The notes below the pieces were generated by a model that saw only the letters and a program-made list of their open reading frames with translations, was not told the origin of the DNA and ran no database searches. Shown here one piece after another: positions 1-12,688 of a stretch of 64,000 nucleotides of DNA. This DNA is from Pyrenophora tritici-repentis (lineage: Eukaryota; Ascomycota; Dothideomycetes; Pleosporales; Pleosporaceae): positions 4,898,001 to 4,962,000 of the forward strand of contig NC_089390.1 of assembly GCF_003171515.1 (NCBI RefSeq), written 5' to 3'. The position numbers and the translations under genes are program-made. Positions within the stretch are counted from its first letter, which is position 1; every line of letters starts with the position of its first letter.

Positions 1-2605
1 AGCCTGACGCGCCCTTTACCCTTCCGGACTGGGTCCTGGCTCTGAGCGAGAATGAGCGAAGTGGTAAGTGTGCGCCTTGTGTGTGTCCAGAGAGTGGAGC
101 TTGCGCTAACATGGTGATACAGAATTCGCGTATGCCATTCTGCGCTCCCTACGGACATCATCAATCGCCGGCATCGTCCAAAAGCTGAATCCACTCCTGC
201 ATCTCGATCCCGTCATACACCTTCCACCCGAAATCACTTTCCAGATACTCTCGTATCTCGATCCCGAAACATTGTTACGCGCATCGACCCTGTCTCGATC
301 GTGGAGGGAGCGGGTACTCGACAGCCCCCTGTGGAAGCTGCTCTTCAGGCTAGAAGGCTGGAACTCCAACTTTCCCCAAGTTCGCGCATATGAAGAGGCC
401 CAGCGGCAGAAGCGCGCTGAATTTAGAGAGAAGGAGCGCAAGACGCGGCATAGAGCATCCGAAGACACCGATTACGGCAAGCCATCCCACAAGAAGCGCG
501 TGCGGGAACGACCGCTATTCGGTGACGGACAAGCACTAGAGAACAGCATAGACAGCACATTAGAGCCGCTCTCCATCAATAGCTCATCAGGAAGTGCCTG
601 GGATGAGCAACATGGCGCAGTCGAGGCTGACAGCCCTTCCGTCAAGTCGGAGGATAAGATGGAGGGTATCTCCTTCCACGGTGCATCGCCCCTAGCCTCA
701 CCTACCGAGATCGGGCGTCGTGAAAGAAGGCCGGGTGTCCCCAGCCTGCCTGACGAGACATCGTTCACGACCACATCAGGCGAAGCAAGTGGTCCTCCAA
801 TACACCCCTCGCTTTTGCTCCCCGGACCAGACGCTAAGATCAACTGGCAATACCTTTACAAGCAAAAGAGACGATTAGAAGACAACTGGAGCACCGGACG
901 CTACACAAATTTCCAACTTCCACACCCAAATCACCCTGAAGAGGCTCATACCGAGTGCGTGTATACTATACAGTACTCGGGGAAGTACCTGGTCAGTGGC
1001 AGCCGCGACAAGACCATCCGGGTCTGGGATCTCGACACTCTCCGCTTAGTTCACAAGCCGCTCGTTGGCCACTCGGCTTCCGTCTTGTGCTTGCAATTTG
1101 ATGAGCGCCCTGAGCAAAACATTGTTGTCTCTGGTGGTAGTGATTGCAGAGTCATTCTCTGGAATTTCAAAACGGGACGCATCATCAAGGAGATTGAGAA
1201 AGCACATTCCGAGTCTGTTCTGAATCTGAGGTTTGACGATCGCTATCTGGTTACCTGCTCAAAAGACAAGACTATCAAAGTATGGAATCGCAAAGAGATG
1301 ATGCCGACAGACGACACCTACCCATCTTCGACCATGAAGTCGGGTGCCCGATTCCCTTCCTACATAATCAACATGCAAGAACATGTTGAGAGCCAACACC
1401 TGCACTTCAAGCCACTTCTTCCATACAGCCTTATAATGACCTTGGAGGGCCACGGTGCCGCTGTGAATGCAATTCAAATTCTCGATGGACAGATCGTGTC
1501 AGCATCGGGGGATAGGAGCGTCAAATGCTGGGACGTTCGAACAGGCGCATGTACTCGGACATTTTCAGGTCACACCAAAGGTATTGCTTGTGTCCAATTC
1601 GATGGACGCCGCATCGTCAGTGGAAGTTCAGACGAAAGTGTACGCATATTCGACCGAGCTACGGGGGCAGAAGTCGCTTGTTTGAATGGGCATAGTAATC
1701 TTGTGCGCACTGTACAAGCCCAGTTTGGTGATCTCCCTGGTAATGAGGAAGAGCTTGAAGCTGAAGCACGTGCTGTTGATCGAGACTACTTTGAAGCGCA
1801 AGCAAAAGGCCTGGTATCCACCCAAGGTCTAAGCAGGGCGGAGCGGCGCGCTCGTAACGCTGGCTCCCGTGACCCATCCAAAGTCTTCGCCTATGGAGCT
1901 AAGCTACCACCTGGTGGTGGAGGCACCAAGTGGGCGCGCATCGTTTCTGGGTCTTATGATGAGACAGTCATCATCTGGAAAAGGGGACCCGACGGATCTT
2001 GGGAGAAGTCTCAAACACTATTACAGAACGACGCGGTCCGAGCTGCTGGTGGACGACCTAGGAGGCCTGTTGTACAAGCTGCAGCCAATGCAAACCCGGC
2101 TGGCGTCCAAAACAACCAACAGGCAACTGCTCAAGGTCCTGCGCAACAGAATCACTTCCAGGCGTTGGCGCAACAGGCCCAAGCCCAGGCCCAAGCCGCT
2201 CAGAATCTAGCACAGCAAGCCCACGCCCTTCACGTTGCCTCACAAACAACGCACGGCACGACAATCAACGGTGTTCCTACAAACGCAGCAGGGAACAACG
2301 CAGCCGTTCATCCCACGATTGCTCCTCCCGTCACTCACGGTGCTGCTGCACAACAAGCTCCAGCACCCGCGGCTGCGACCAATGCCGCCCCACACCACCA
2401 TCATCATCACCATCACCACCATCCGCCGCATCCACTCGCACCTCCTGTGAATACGAACGGAACTAATTCTCGGGTTTTCAAACTACAGTTTGATGCGCGT
2501 AGGATCATTTGCTGCAGCCAGGATCCCACGATTGTCGGCTGGGATTTTGCCAATGGCGATCGGGATATCATCGTCGCTAGCCAGTTCTTCGGCGACTCTT
2601 ATTAG
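1..2605 (+). CDS. F-box/WD40-repeat protein, probable SCF ubiquitin-ligase substrate receptor (5' partial)
   Basis: The frame is open from the left edge, so the start lies outside the window. Exon 1 ends at 63, a 59-base GT-AG intron covers 64-122, and the second exon runs to a TAA at 2605. Exon 2 begins with an F-box (LPPEITFQILSYLDPETLL), followed by a charged linker and about seven WD40 blades with recurring GHS/GHT starts and W-D or W-N ends (for example VSGGSDCRVILWNFKTG and VSASGDRSVKCWDVRTG). The fifth and last blades are separated by long inserts, one a Gln/Ala-rich stretch ending in ten consecutive His (near 2394-2423). F-box plus WD40 architecture is that of Cdc4/Met30/beta-TrCP receptors: the F-box binds Skp1 and the propeller binds phosphorylated targets. 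The inserts and the His tract are unusual for Met30 or Cdc4, so I do not assign an orthologue. Confidence 0.88.
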
Positions 2606-4864
2606 GCTATTCGGCTTCCAGACATGCATGGTTGTCGGACTACTGACGACGGAGATATGTACCTTAACCTGACAGGCCTATCACCTTCTAACACGCCTTC
2701 CTTTACTTCCCGGCATGTTCGATTTCGTCAGTTCTGCTCCGGGGGCTTTGAGCTATTTTTGTCTTCCTTCGGCATTTCTAGATTCTTGTTGATCTTTCTC
2801 TTCTGTACAGCATACATGGACAAAGGGGCATTGCGGAGCTGAGGCGGCAACGGTATTTATCACAGAATTCCTGCGCATTTAAGTGCATGGTTTCTTTCTT
2901 CTCTCTCTTGCATCCAAGATTCATGCATTCACGACGTAGGACCATCTGTATTACCATATCAACCTTTCACTTGAGACTTGAAATGTTAATTTGTCACTCT
3001 TCCTGCTTGCTGAACTCGCGTCATAAGCTTCCGTTTGAAGCTTGTTTGTTAAGCGTGGTCCAGTGGACGGCCGTGTTCCGTTCCAGCGGCCTTGGGACTC
3101 CCGGTAGCCGTAGGTTATGGCTTTAAAGGAGTTAAGAATGGATGGTCGGACGACTTTTAGGCAACGGTAGCCTTATAGGCACTCTTGACAAGAGGTGAAT
3201 ACTGTGATATCTTCCATGTGTTGCTCCATAAACACAGCTCATTTTCCGGAGGTAAGATGCTGATTCGAAGAGTAAGTGACTGAGAACCTTTACCCAATTC
3301 ATGTGTGTGAATCTTCCTCATGAAGACCAGGTCATTATCGCCCAGGACGGTACATAAGTACAGTACGTAGGTAAATACGAAGAAGTGCCGAAATGGCCGA
3401 CTCCGATCGGATCACGGGTGTTTTCTTCACTCCACTATTCCGAACAGTATCTCCGCAGCGTTAGTGCTAAGGATTACAAAGCCGAGAAGTGAAAGACGCA
3501 CATTATTCTGCGGAAAGATGGTGAATTAGATAGTCATCCGGGCGGCAGCGCGTGCGAGTTGAGGTAGTACACGCAACACGATGACGATGTGAGATTTGCG
3601 ATATACGGGCCGGGATCACGGATGGCACAGATGACACACAGGTCCGCCCCAACGTTGGCTTACTGTAACTTAAGGCTTTACCTGGCTACTTGCTTACACT
3701 GATCTTTTTTGTGGCTCAACAACCACTACTCCGCTAACTACCTAGGTACGTGAGGTGAAGTGCGGAGAAAGTCAGTCTCAGGGGCTGAAAATTGCGGAAG
3801 CGTTGTTCTGAGATGGGAACCGGAGCTACTGTATAGTTAGGGCTGAAGCAGCCTCGCCAACGTCGCGGAACGGAACCAGCAGCATCCGCCGTGCACCACA
3901 CACCACACACCAACAAGTTCCAAGACCACCACCACCACCACGTGAGCGCCAACCCGAAATGGATACTCAGGCCGAATGCCAAACGCCACGCAGCTTTGTG
4001 GATAAGATCTGCCCTTGGCAGGATTCCACCCTTGCCTGCTCCAGAAATCCAAGGTTTCGTCCGTCGGGTATCTTCGCTCGAGGGGGTCTGGAAATTTGTT
4101 CTTTGCACTGTTTGGTGGGTAGCAGCTGACCAGGTGTTTGATACTGGCAATGGCGGTATGTAAGCTGATGAAAGACAAGAATGACGTCAACACTACGAAT
4201 GCTTTGTTCCTCTTTAGCTAGTTGGCCAACTGAATGGACTGGGTGAGTGGTCGGACGAACCCGCGCGGATATTAGCATCCCACAGCTCGTCTATACATCC
4301 CAAGTCCCAAGATTGTGGTTGTCGGGGATGAGTTTAGGATTGTATGCGTCACGACGCGTCGCAACGCCGCGCATCCTCAGAGCCGCATCAGGAGTACGGC
4401 CGTTTTGTGTAGCTCCGACCGCTACCACCATGGCAGTTGAATGTATCCAAACAATGAGTAGGAGTGTGGTTGGATTCGGCCAAAATGAGTCGAGATGTAG
4501 GTATTCGTAGTCCCCCTGGTCTGATTGGCGGGGGAACATTCTGGATGGTGTCTGCGCCGCATCCGAAGCACACCACTTCCCGCTTTTGGGTCCACCGAGC
4601 CCCGGGCACCCAGCCTATCCGTCTCCGGTAGCACCTGCCAAGCGCTGAGTCGACCGTCCGCTGGACCAAAATGCTCTACTGCCGTCGCCCAGGCAGTGCT
4701 CATTAGCTGCTCGCACATTTACCATTATCTACCTGTTTCCCCCTACCTTGCATTGTTTTTCTTGTTCTCTCCATTTACCCGTTATACCACCTAATATTTG
4801 TACCTTGTGTTTATATCTTTTCATTGACTAGCGGTGGCCATCAAGTGGCGATATATCGCCCAAT
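2606..4864. other. Intergenic region, 3' of F-box gene and promoter of ABC transporter
   Basis: No reading frame here shows a recognisable domain or a sensible splice structure. It contains a short CAC repeat near 3925-3942 and several CCTAGGTA-type palindromic bits. TTTATATC near 4811-4818 could be a TATA-like element for the transporter. I saw no exact TCCGCGGA-type pleiotropic drug-response element. Confidence 0.6.
4847..4860. promoter_or_regulatory. Perfect 14-bp palindrome just before the ABC transporter start
   Basis: GGCGATATATCGCC reads the same on both strands and ends four bases before the ATG at 4865. It would lie in the 5' untranslated leader, where it could be a dimeric protein-binding site or an RNA hairpin. 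The sequence is certain; the function is a guess. Confidence 0.4.
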
Positions 4865-7800
4865 ATGAGTGCCGGCAACTTTGCCTCCCCAGAGATAGTC
4901 AAAACGCCACAGCACAACGGCAGCGATCATCATACAGACACAGAATCAGGTGCATCGACAATTGCAGCTGTGGAAGGTACACCAAGGGAACACCATCTCG
5001 ACGACCGCAAAGATGGGTCATACAATACCTCTGAAGCCGACGAGATCGCCGAAATTGCAAGGCGGGAAGAGGCCGTCCACCAACTCGCACGACGGTTGAC
5101 GTCACAAAGTCAGCAATCCTCAGGAAATCAGAATCCGTTTAATGCGGCCCTCAATTCGGCTCTAGATCCTCATGGGGAGAACTTTAACGCTCGTGCCTGG
5201 ACCAGGGCCATGCTTAACCTGCAGATGAACGACGAGAACGCCGCTCCCCCTCGAACAGCTGGTGTTTGTTTCCATGACTTGAATGTCTACGGGTTCGGTA
5301 CCGACACAGATTACCAGAAGACTGTTGGCAATATTTGGCTGGACGTAGTCGGCATGGTCAAGTCGTTCACTGGTGACAAAGGCCGCAAGATCGACATCTT
5401 GCAGAAATGCGATGGGCTGGTTGAATCTGGCGAGATGTTGGTCGTTCTTGGACCGCCCGGATCTGGTTGTTCGACCTTTTTGAAGACCATCACGGGAGAG
5501 ACGCATGGTTTCTTCATCGATGAAAATTCGGCGATCAACTACCAAGGTATGTATTCGTCACTTCGATTACGTTGCAACTCATCTTGCTGACTATGAACAG
5601 GCATCAGTCCGGAGCTCATGCACCACAACTACCGTGGTGAAGCCATCTACACAGCTGAAGTCGATGTCCATTTCCCGGCCATGACGGTTGGAGAAACTCT
5701 CTACTTCGCTGCTCTGGCTCGCCGGCCACGAATCATTCCAGGCGGTGTCACCAAGGAGCAGTACGCTGCACACCAGCGCGATGTCATCATGGCCCTGTTC
5801 GGAATATCTCACACTATCAATACTCGTGTGGGTAACGACTTCATCCGCGGTGTCTCTGGTGGAGAGCGTAAGCGTGTTACTATTGCCGAAGCCTCTCTTA
5901 GCAGAGCACCACTACAAGCATGGGACAACTCTACGCGTGGTCTGGACTCTGCAAACGCCATCGAGTTTTGCAAAACTCTCCGAATGGAAACGGAAATTAA
6001 CGGCACCACTGCCTGTGTCGCAATTTACCAGGCACCCCAAGGAGCCTATGATCTCTTCGATAAGGTCCTTGTGCTCTATGAAGGTCGTCAGATATACTTT
6101 GGCAAGACGTCCGAGGCTAAGAGCTACTTTGTCAACATGGGCTTCGAATGCCCCAGTCGCCAGACTGACGCCGACTTTTTGACGTCCATGACTAGTGCTT
6201 TGGAGCGTGTCGTTCGACCTGGCTTCGAGGACCGCGTTCCTCGCACGCCAGATGAGTTCGCAAAGCGATGGTTGGAGTCTGCCGACCGAGCTGCTCTGCT
6301 ACAAGACATTGCAGCCTATGAGCAAAAGTACCCTATCGGTGGCGAGGCCTCTGAGCGCTTCAAGGAGTCCCGAAATCTACAGAAGGCGAAGGGCATGCGC
6401 GAGAAGTCGCCATATACCCTTTCATACGCACAACAAATCACTCTCTGCCTGTGGCGAAGCTTCGTCCGTTTGAAGGCTGACCCAAGCATTACTATCATCC
6501 AGCTCGTATTCAACATGATCATGGCTCTCATCATCGCTTCCGTCTTTTACAACCTCCAGGAGACCACAATAAGTTTCTTCTCCCGATCCGCCCTACTGTT
6601 TTTCGCCATCCTGATGAACGCCTTCGGTTCCGCCCTCGAGATCCTGACACTCTATGCCCAACGATCCATCGTGGAGAAACACTCACGCTATGCACTGTAC
6701 CACCCGTCAGCCGAAGCCTTTGCTAGTATGCTGATGGATATGCCTTATAAGATTTGCAACGCTTTGTCCTTCAATATGGTCTTGTACTTTATGACGAACC
6801 TACGACGAGAGCCCGGAAACTTCTTCTTCTTCGTCTTACTCTCATTTACGCTCACGCTTACCATGTCCATGCTGTTTCGATCCATGGCCGCCTTGTCCCG
6901 CTCTCTTGTACAAGCCCTGGCGCCTGCCGGTATCCTTATGCTGGGTCTCGTCATGTACACTGGTTTTGCCATACCTCCCAGCTACATGTTGGGATGGTCC
7001 AAGTGGATGCGCTGGATCAACCCCGTCGCCTATGGTTTCGAATCGCTCATGGTCAACGAGTTTTCCGGCCGGCAATTCCGCTGCAACACCTTTGTTCCTT
7101 CTGGTCCTGGATTCGAGAGTATCACTGGTCTTGGGCGCGCTTGTAATGCTATTGGATCTGTTCCCGGACAGCCCTATGTTTCGGGAGATGCCTACATCAA
7201 CTCTTCCTTCAACTACCACGCAAAGAACAAGTGGCGCAACTTCGGCCTACTCTGGGTTTTCATGTTCGGTTTGATGCTTGTGTACCTCACTGGTACTGAA
7301 TACATCACTGCAAAGAAGTCCAAGGGTGAAGTTCTTGTGTTCCGTCGTGGTCACAAGCTTTCCGCATCCAAGAGCAAGCCCCAAGATGATCTAGAGGCAG
7401 CTCCTGCTGGACGCAACGTTGTTGCACAGAACAGTTCAGACGAAATCGCCATCATTGACCGCCAGACCGCCATATTCCAATGGGAGAATGTATGCTATGA
7501 TATCAAGATCAAGAACGAGCATCGTCGCATCCTTGACCATGTCGATGGATGGGTCAAGCCGGGTACGTTGACTGCGCTTATGGGTGTATCCGGTGCTGGA
7601 AAAACGACTCTTCTGGATTGCTTGGCTACGCGGACGACCATGGGTGTCATTACCGGTGAGATGTTGGTTGATGGCAAGCCCCGTGATGGTTCTTTCCAGC
7701 GCAAGACAGGTATGACTTTCCCCAGTTTCCATAATTTCCTTTCTTTCGTCGTTGCTTCTCGCCACGTTCAAATGCTGGCCGAAATACATGACGATTGTGT

Positions 7801-9755
7801 GGGTCTCATCAACTTTATATACTGACTGACTGTTTAGGTTACGCCCAACAACAAGATCTTCATCTCAGCACTACGACCGTTCGTGAGGCCCTGATCTTCT
7901 CAGCCGTACTCCGCCAACCAGCACACGTCCCTCGTCAAGAGAAACTCGATTACGTAGATGAAGTTATCAAGCTTTTGGAAATGGAAGAGTATGCCGATGC
8001 TGTTGTTGGTGTACCTGGTGAAGGCCTCAACGTTGAACAGCGAAAGCGTCTTACCATTGGTGTTGAGTTGGCCGCTAAGCCTGCTCTTCTTCTCTTCTTG
8101 GATGAACCTACATCTGGACTCGATTCGCAGACATCTTGGGCTATTCTAGATCTCCTCGACAAGTTGAAGAAAAATGGCCAAGCTATCCTTTGCACCATCC
8201 ATCAGCCTAGCTCCATGTTGTTCCAGCGCTTCGACCGTCTTCTCTTCCTGGCCAAGGGTGGACGCACTGTCTACTACGGAGATGTTGGCGAGAACTCGCA
8301 AATTCTAGTAGACTACTTTGTGCGCAATGGAGGTCCTCCTTGCCCCCCCTCCGCAAATCCCGCTGAGTGGATGTTGGAAGTCATTGGTGCTGCTCCCGGA
8401 TCGCACACAGAAATCGATTGGCCTCAAGTATGGCGCGACTCACCTGAGAAGGCTGAGGTCAAGCGTCATCTCGCTGAACTCAAGAATACACTCAGGCAGA
8501 CGAAATCTCTGGAGCGTACCGTGTCTAACCAGGAACGCGACAAAGCCGCCTACCGAGAGTTTGCAGCACCCTTTTTGGTGCAAATGCGAGAGACATTGGT
8601 CCGTGTCTTCCAGCAATATTGGCGAACTCCGACGTACCTCTACTCCAAGTTGTTCCTTTGTGGGGTCTCAGCCGCCTATATTGGGTTTTCGCTCTTCCAA
8701 ATGCCCAACACGCAAACGGGCATGCAGAATCAGATGTTCGGTATATTCATGTTGTTGACCATCTTTGGTCAAATGCTCCAACAAATGATGCCTCATTTCG
8801 TTACACAGCGAGCCTTGTACGAAGTTCGTGAGCGACCTAGTAAGGCCTACTCTTGGAAGGCTTTTATGCTTTCCAACATCATCGTTGAGATTCCCTGGAA
8901 CGCTCTCATGGCTGTTGTCATCTACTTCTGCTGGTACTACCCGATCGGCCTCTACAAAAACGCCCAGCCCACCGACGAAGTCGCCTACCGTGGTTTCCAA
9001 TTCTTCCTGATGGTGCTGATGTTCCTGCTCTTCACCTCGACATTCTCGTCCATGGTCATCGCTGGTATGGAAACGGCCGAGGCTGGCGGTAACATTGCGC
9101 AATTGGTCTTTTCGCTTTGCCTCATCTTCTGCGGCGTACTGGCTCAACCTGGAACTTTCCCCAAATTCTGGATCTTCATGTACCGTGTTTCGCCTTTCAC
9201 GTACATGGTCTCTGGCTTACTGTCGTCCGGTCTGGCCAACAACGTTGTCAATTGCGCACAGAATGAGCTTATCCGCTTCGAACCACCCCAAGGCACCACT
9301 TGCGGCGATTATATGTCGCCTTACATCGCTACCAATGGAGGCAAGCTATCCAACCCCAACGCCACGAACGACTGCAGATTTTGCACCATCGCAACCACCA
9401 ACAAGTTCCTGGCAAATATCTCATCAAGCTATTCTGATTATTGGCGCAACTTTGGGTAAGCCAAGTCCACGCTCACTCATTGCCTGTATAACATTGCTAA
9501 CTCACGTACAGTATCCTCTGGGTATATGTTGTCTTCAATATCATCATGGCTCTGGTGCTCTACTGGCTCGTCCGCATGCCCAAGCCCAAGAAGGAGGAGG
9601 AGACGCCTGTCGGAAACGGTGCGGGCGAACTCGACGGACCCTCGCACTCTGCTTCTGGGGCACAGGCGGAGAAGAATGACAATGATCCTGCTCGTTACGC
9701 TTCCATCACCGGCACCCACACACCAGTTTCCAAGGAGCTAACGGAGAAGTTGTGA
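4865..9755 (+). CDS. PDR-type ABC transporter (ABCG full transporter, pleiotropic drug resistance)
   Basis: Four exons (4865-5546, 5601-7709, 7838-9455, 9512-9755) join in frame to 1550 residues, the usual size for Pdr5/Cdr1-like pumps. The order is NBD-TMD-NBD-TMD. NBD1 (about residue 194) has the degenerate Walker [11 protein letters not shown] with Cys in place of Lys, the signature VSGGERKR (about 311) and the Walker B-like [13 protein letters not shown]2 has a canonical Walker [10 protein letters not shown] (about 887), the divergent signature LNVEQRKR (about 994) and Walker [13 protein letters not shown]. This asymmetry, with one catalytic and one structural site, is diagnostic of fungal PDR transporters. 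Each half ends in six predicted membrane helices, with an extracellular loop between helices 5 and 6 (residues about 700-760 and 1370-1440, Cys-rich in the second). The third intron cuts into the last membrane helix. The likely role is plasma-membrane ATP-driven export of azoles, plant defence compounds or own metabolites; the substrate is not predictable. Confidence 0.96.
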
Positions 9756-10948
9756 GCGATGGCTCCTCTTTGATCTTTGATTTTATAGCGATTTACGTTT
9801 TGTTTTCTTCTTATCGCCTCGCTCCATCTGCTATCAGGCATTTGGCTGTTTGATTTAATGATTTGCATCAAGACGATAGATCTTTATCACTTGCACTCGT
9901 ACGCTCAAATATCGAGCTACCTCCTTATGAAGCTACAAAAAGCTGCTAGAATGTATAACTTACGACTCCTCAAATCAGCTTTGGTTCAAGTATGATTTTG
10001 GCACGTGATTTCATCGTGACTTGAATGTTTCCCTCAACCACTACATGTACCGCCATCAGGTCTGATACTCTGAGTCATACACGAGGTATGACCGCAAACA
10101 CCCCCAAAGTTCCACGCAGACGCCCCGTCACACCTCCCATTCACTGTGCACACCCATCAGCAACGCACATGCGCAACCACTCCCACCAACCACCATCCAC
10201 TGCCCTCACCACCACACTAGCCTTCCTACCGCAATAGGCAACTTTTCACAAGAACCGTCCATCACTGCAACGCCTCTCTTTGACTGGAACTTTGGGAGGC
10301 GTTCGCAAGATGCCACATTGGGTAAGTTGTTGGCACACGCATTGATTGCTGGTGCCCCTTTGTGCCCCTCTAGCCCCAGCTGCGCTGTAGACGGACAGAC
10401 GTGGCTGATCCATTTTGGGCAGGTTTGGAATGACTGTTGATTCCTGGTGCATGAGTTGACGGGCACGTGAGCGGGCTGGAGGGTGTGACAGTTGCTGGAT
10501 AAGGTAAATGCTAGGAGGGGTGTCGATGACGGTGTGGATGGTGCCAGGCTTGCGTTGACACGCGCTGGTGCGTCGGCAGTCTCTCTGTTATCCCAGATCC
10601 TTCAAATGTGCCTACACTAAACACCATGCTATCCATACTCCAACCAGACATGTATTCTATAGACTGTCCTGTGTGTATCTCGATAAGTGTCGTGCGCTCA
10701 AGACTATGTCTGGAGGAAAGAAGCTTGTGACGTCGTCCTTTGTCCGCGTGCGCTTAGGAAACTGCGCGAGTCATACGCCGGACCCACTGAGTATCTCGTA
10801 TCCCACCTTGCAACACCGCTCTTCTTCTTCACAAATACCTGCATCTCATCGCCACATCTTGCGTTTCTTTCTGTTTTCCATCGTCTCAGTTACATAACCT
10901 AGCGTTGTTGTTTTTCGTCTTCTTCTTCCACCTGTTTTTGAGAACGCC
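9756..10948. other. Intergenic region between ABC transporter and MOT1-type transporter
   Basis: No supported gene. The 5' half is AT-richer (probable 3' untranslated region and terminator of the transporter). The last 150 bases are pyrimidine-rich (TCTTCTTC and similar), as expected for a fungal transcription-start region upstream of 10949. Confidence 0.55.
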
Positions 10949-12346
10949 ATGCCGTTCGTTGCAAATACCGTTTTGCGTCTGCGCAGTGCGTATAGGCACA
11001 ATGCCAAAACTATCAGATCTCAACCGCTCGCCGAGCTGTCGGGCTCGTTGGGAGATCTGGGAACCTTATTACCGCTCATGACTGCACTTGTGCTTACAAA
11101 CTCTATTTCTTTACCGTCGACGTTGCTCTTCACGGGTGCGGCAAATGTCTTGACTGGTATCGCCTTCGGAATCCCTCTACCAGTCCAACCTATGAAAGCT
11201 GTCGCGGCAGTTGCCATCGCACGCAAGTTCACCTTGGAAGAGAATGCTGCAGCTGGGCTTGTTGTTGCGGCACTAGTAGGACTCTTCAGCGTAACAGGAT
11301 TGATCGAGTGGGCAAATCGCGTTACGCCTGTTCCAGTTGTCAAGGGCACTCAAGTCGGAGCCGGGCTTTCGCTTTGTTTGAGTGCTGGGTCAAAGATGCT
11401 TCTGCCGCTGACGTGGACGGGGCCCTGGTGGGGCGACAACCTACTTTGGGCCATCGCGGCTGCTCTGCTACTGTTGTGCACGTTCGCCTTCCCTCGCATG
11501 CCATACGCTTTGATTGTATTCACAGTGGGCATCATCTTATCCTTTGCATCGCCATCCACTGCTCATGACCCAGTGCTACATGATGCTATTCCTGTGCTTC
11601 ATCCTTCTGGAAGCGACTTCCTCAAAGCAACGACAACAGCATCTCTAGGCCAACTCCCGCTCACATTGCTCAACTCGGTCATCGCAGCCTCAGCGTTGGC
11701 CTCTGATCTTCTTCCCTCTCCGCCCCACCCAACTGCCCCGACAGTTACCGATCTTGGTATCTCGGTTGCCGCTATCAACTTGGTAGGCTGCTGGTTTGGA
11801 GCCATGCCTGCCTGTCATGGTTCAGGCGGACTTGCAGGCCAATACCGATTTGGTGCTCGCAGCGGGTCCAGTATCATCTTCTTGGGATCCATCAAGTTCC
11901 TACTTGGCCTCATGGCATTCTGGAACTCCTCCGCTATCGTCGATGTGTTGGGAAACATTCCAAAGTCACTCCTCGGTGTTCTCGTTCTCGCTGCAGGTAT
12001 CGAACTCGCCAAAGTAGGCGAGAGTATTAATACTGATGCTCGCGACCTGCGTGTCCTGGATAGAGAACATGCTTGGGATGGGAAGAGAGTGAAGGAGTTG
12101 GATGAAAGACAGAAGAGGGAGCGATGGATGGTCATGCTGGTTACTGTTGCCGTGATTCTCACGTTCAAGAATGATGGAGTAGGCTTCATTGCGGGATTGG
12201 TCTGGCACTGGGGCTATGAAGCTGCGGGGCGCATCGAGGAGTGGAGAGACGAACGGGCTGAGAGGTCGACGTGGAGGACTGCGGTACATGGTAGAGAAGA
12301 GACAGCTGGGTTGTTGGCGCACGAGGAAAGTGATACCCTTGCTTGA
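10949..12346 (+). CDS. MOT1-type molybdate transporter (SulP-related)
   Basis: An uninterrupted frame of 465 residues starts ATGCCG at 10949. It carries the two hallmark MOT1 motifs: LSGSLGDLGTLLPLMTAL (residues about 29-46) and GIPLPVQPMKAVAAVAIA (about 73-90), followed by repeated hydrophobic spans consistent with about ten membrane helices. The C-terminal half repeats the pattern (ACHGSGGLAGQYRFGARSG), as in the inverted-repeat SulP fold. MOT1 proteins take up molybdate with high affinity for molybdenum-cofactor enzymes such as nitrate reductase, at the plasma, vacuolar or mitochondrial membrane. There is no STAS domain, which fits MOT1 rather than a sulfate permease. The tail after residue 425 is hydrophilic and charged. 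No other molybdenum-cofactor gene is nearby. Confidence 0.9.
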   Translation: MPFVANTVLRLRSAYRHNAKTIRSQPLAELSGSLGDLGTLLPLMTALVLTNSISLPSTLLFTGAANVLTGIAFGIPLPVQPMKAVAAVAIARKFTLEENAAAGLVVAALVGLFSVTGLIEWANRVTPVPVVKGTQVGAGLSLCLSAGSKMLLPLTWTGPWWGDNLLWAIAAALLLLCTFAFPRMPYALIVFTVGIILSFASPSTAHDPVLHDAIPVLHPSGSDFLKATTTASLGQLPLTLLNSVIAASALASDLLPSPPHPTAPTVTDLGISVAAINLVGCWFGAMPACHGSGGLAGQYRFGARSGSSIIFLGSIKFLLGLMAFWNSSAIVDVLGNIPKSLLGVLVLAAGIELAKVGESINTDARDLRVLDREHAWDGKRVKELDERQKRERWMVMLVTVAVILTFKNDGVGFIAGLVWHWGYEAAGRIEEWRDERAERSTWRTAVHGREETAGLLAHEESDTLA

Positions 12347-12688
12347 CCTACGACCGATTTGGCTTCTTGATCGATCAATTGCATAGCGAGGCGCTTGGTT
12401 AGATGAACTGGTTGCATTAATACTCGACGAGCAGCGTGCATGGCGCTACTATCAATTCCGTAGTATGATTTGAGAGCAAATAAACATATATTTGTACCTT
12501 GCTTGCCGATTTGCAGCTCGTCCACTTTGGCTGGATGCATAAGTGGGGCAACGTGGGGACGTGAAAGAGATGATGACACGAAACGTCACGCTAGTCCCCG
12601 CGTCGCGTCAGTCGCGTCGCCACCATTTTGGTAACTACGTAGGTAGAATTCCGTCGACTTATCGATTGATCCGTCCCATATACCAAAC
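12347..12688. other. Short intergenic region with promoter of the 12689 gene
   Basis: 342 bases holding the 3' untranslated region of the transporter and the upstream region of the next gene. A TAAATACATATAT-like AT stretch near 12480-12495 may be a polyadenylation region. Nothing else is evident. Confidence 0.5.
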
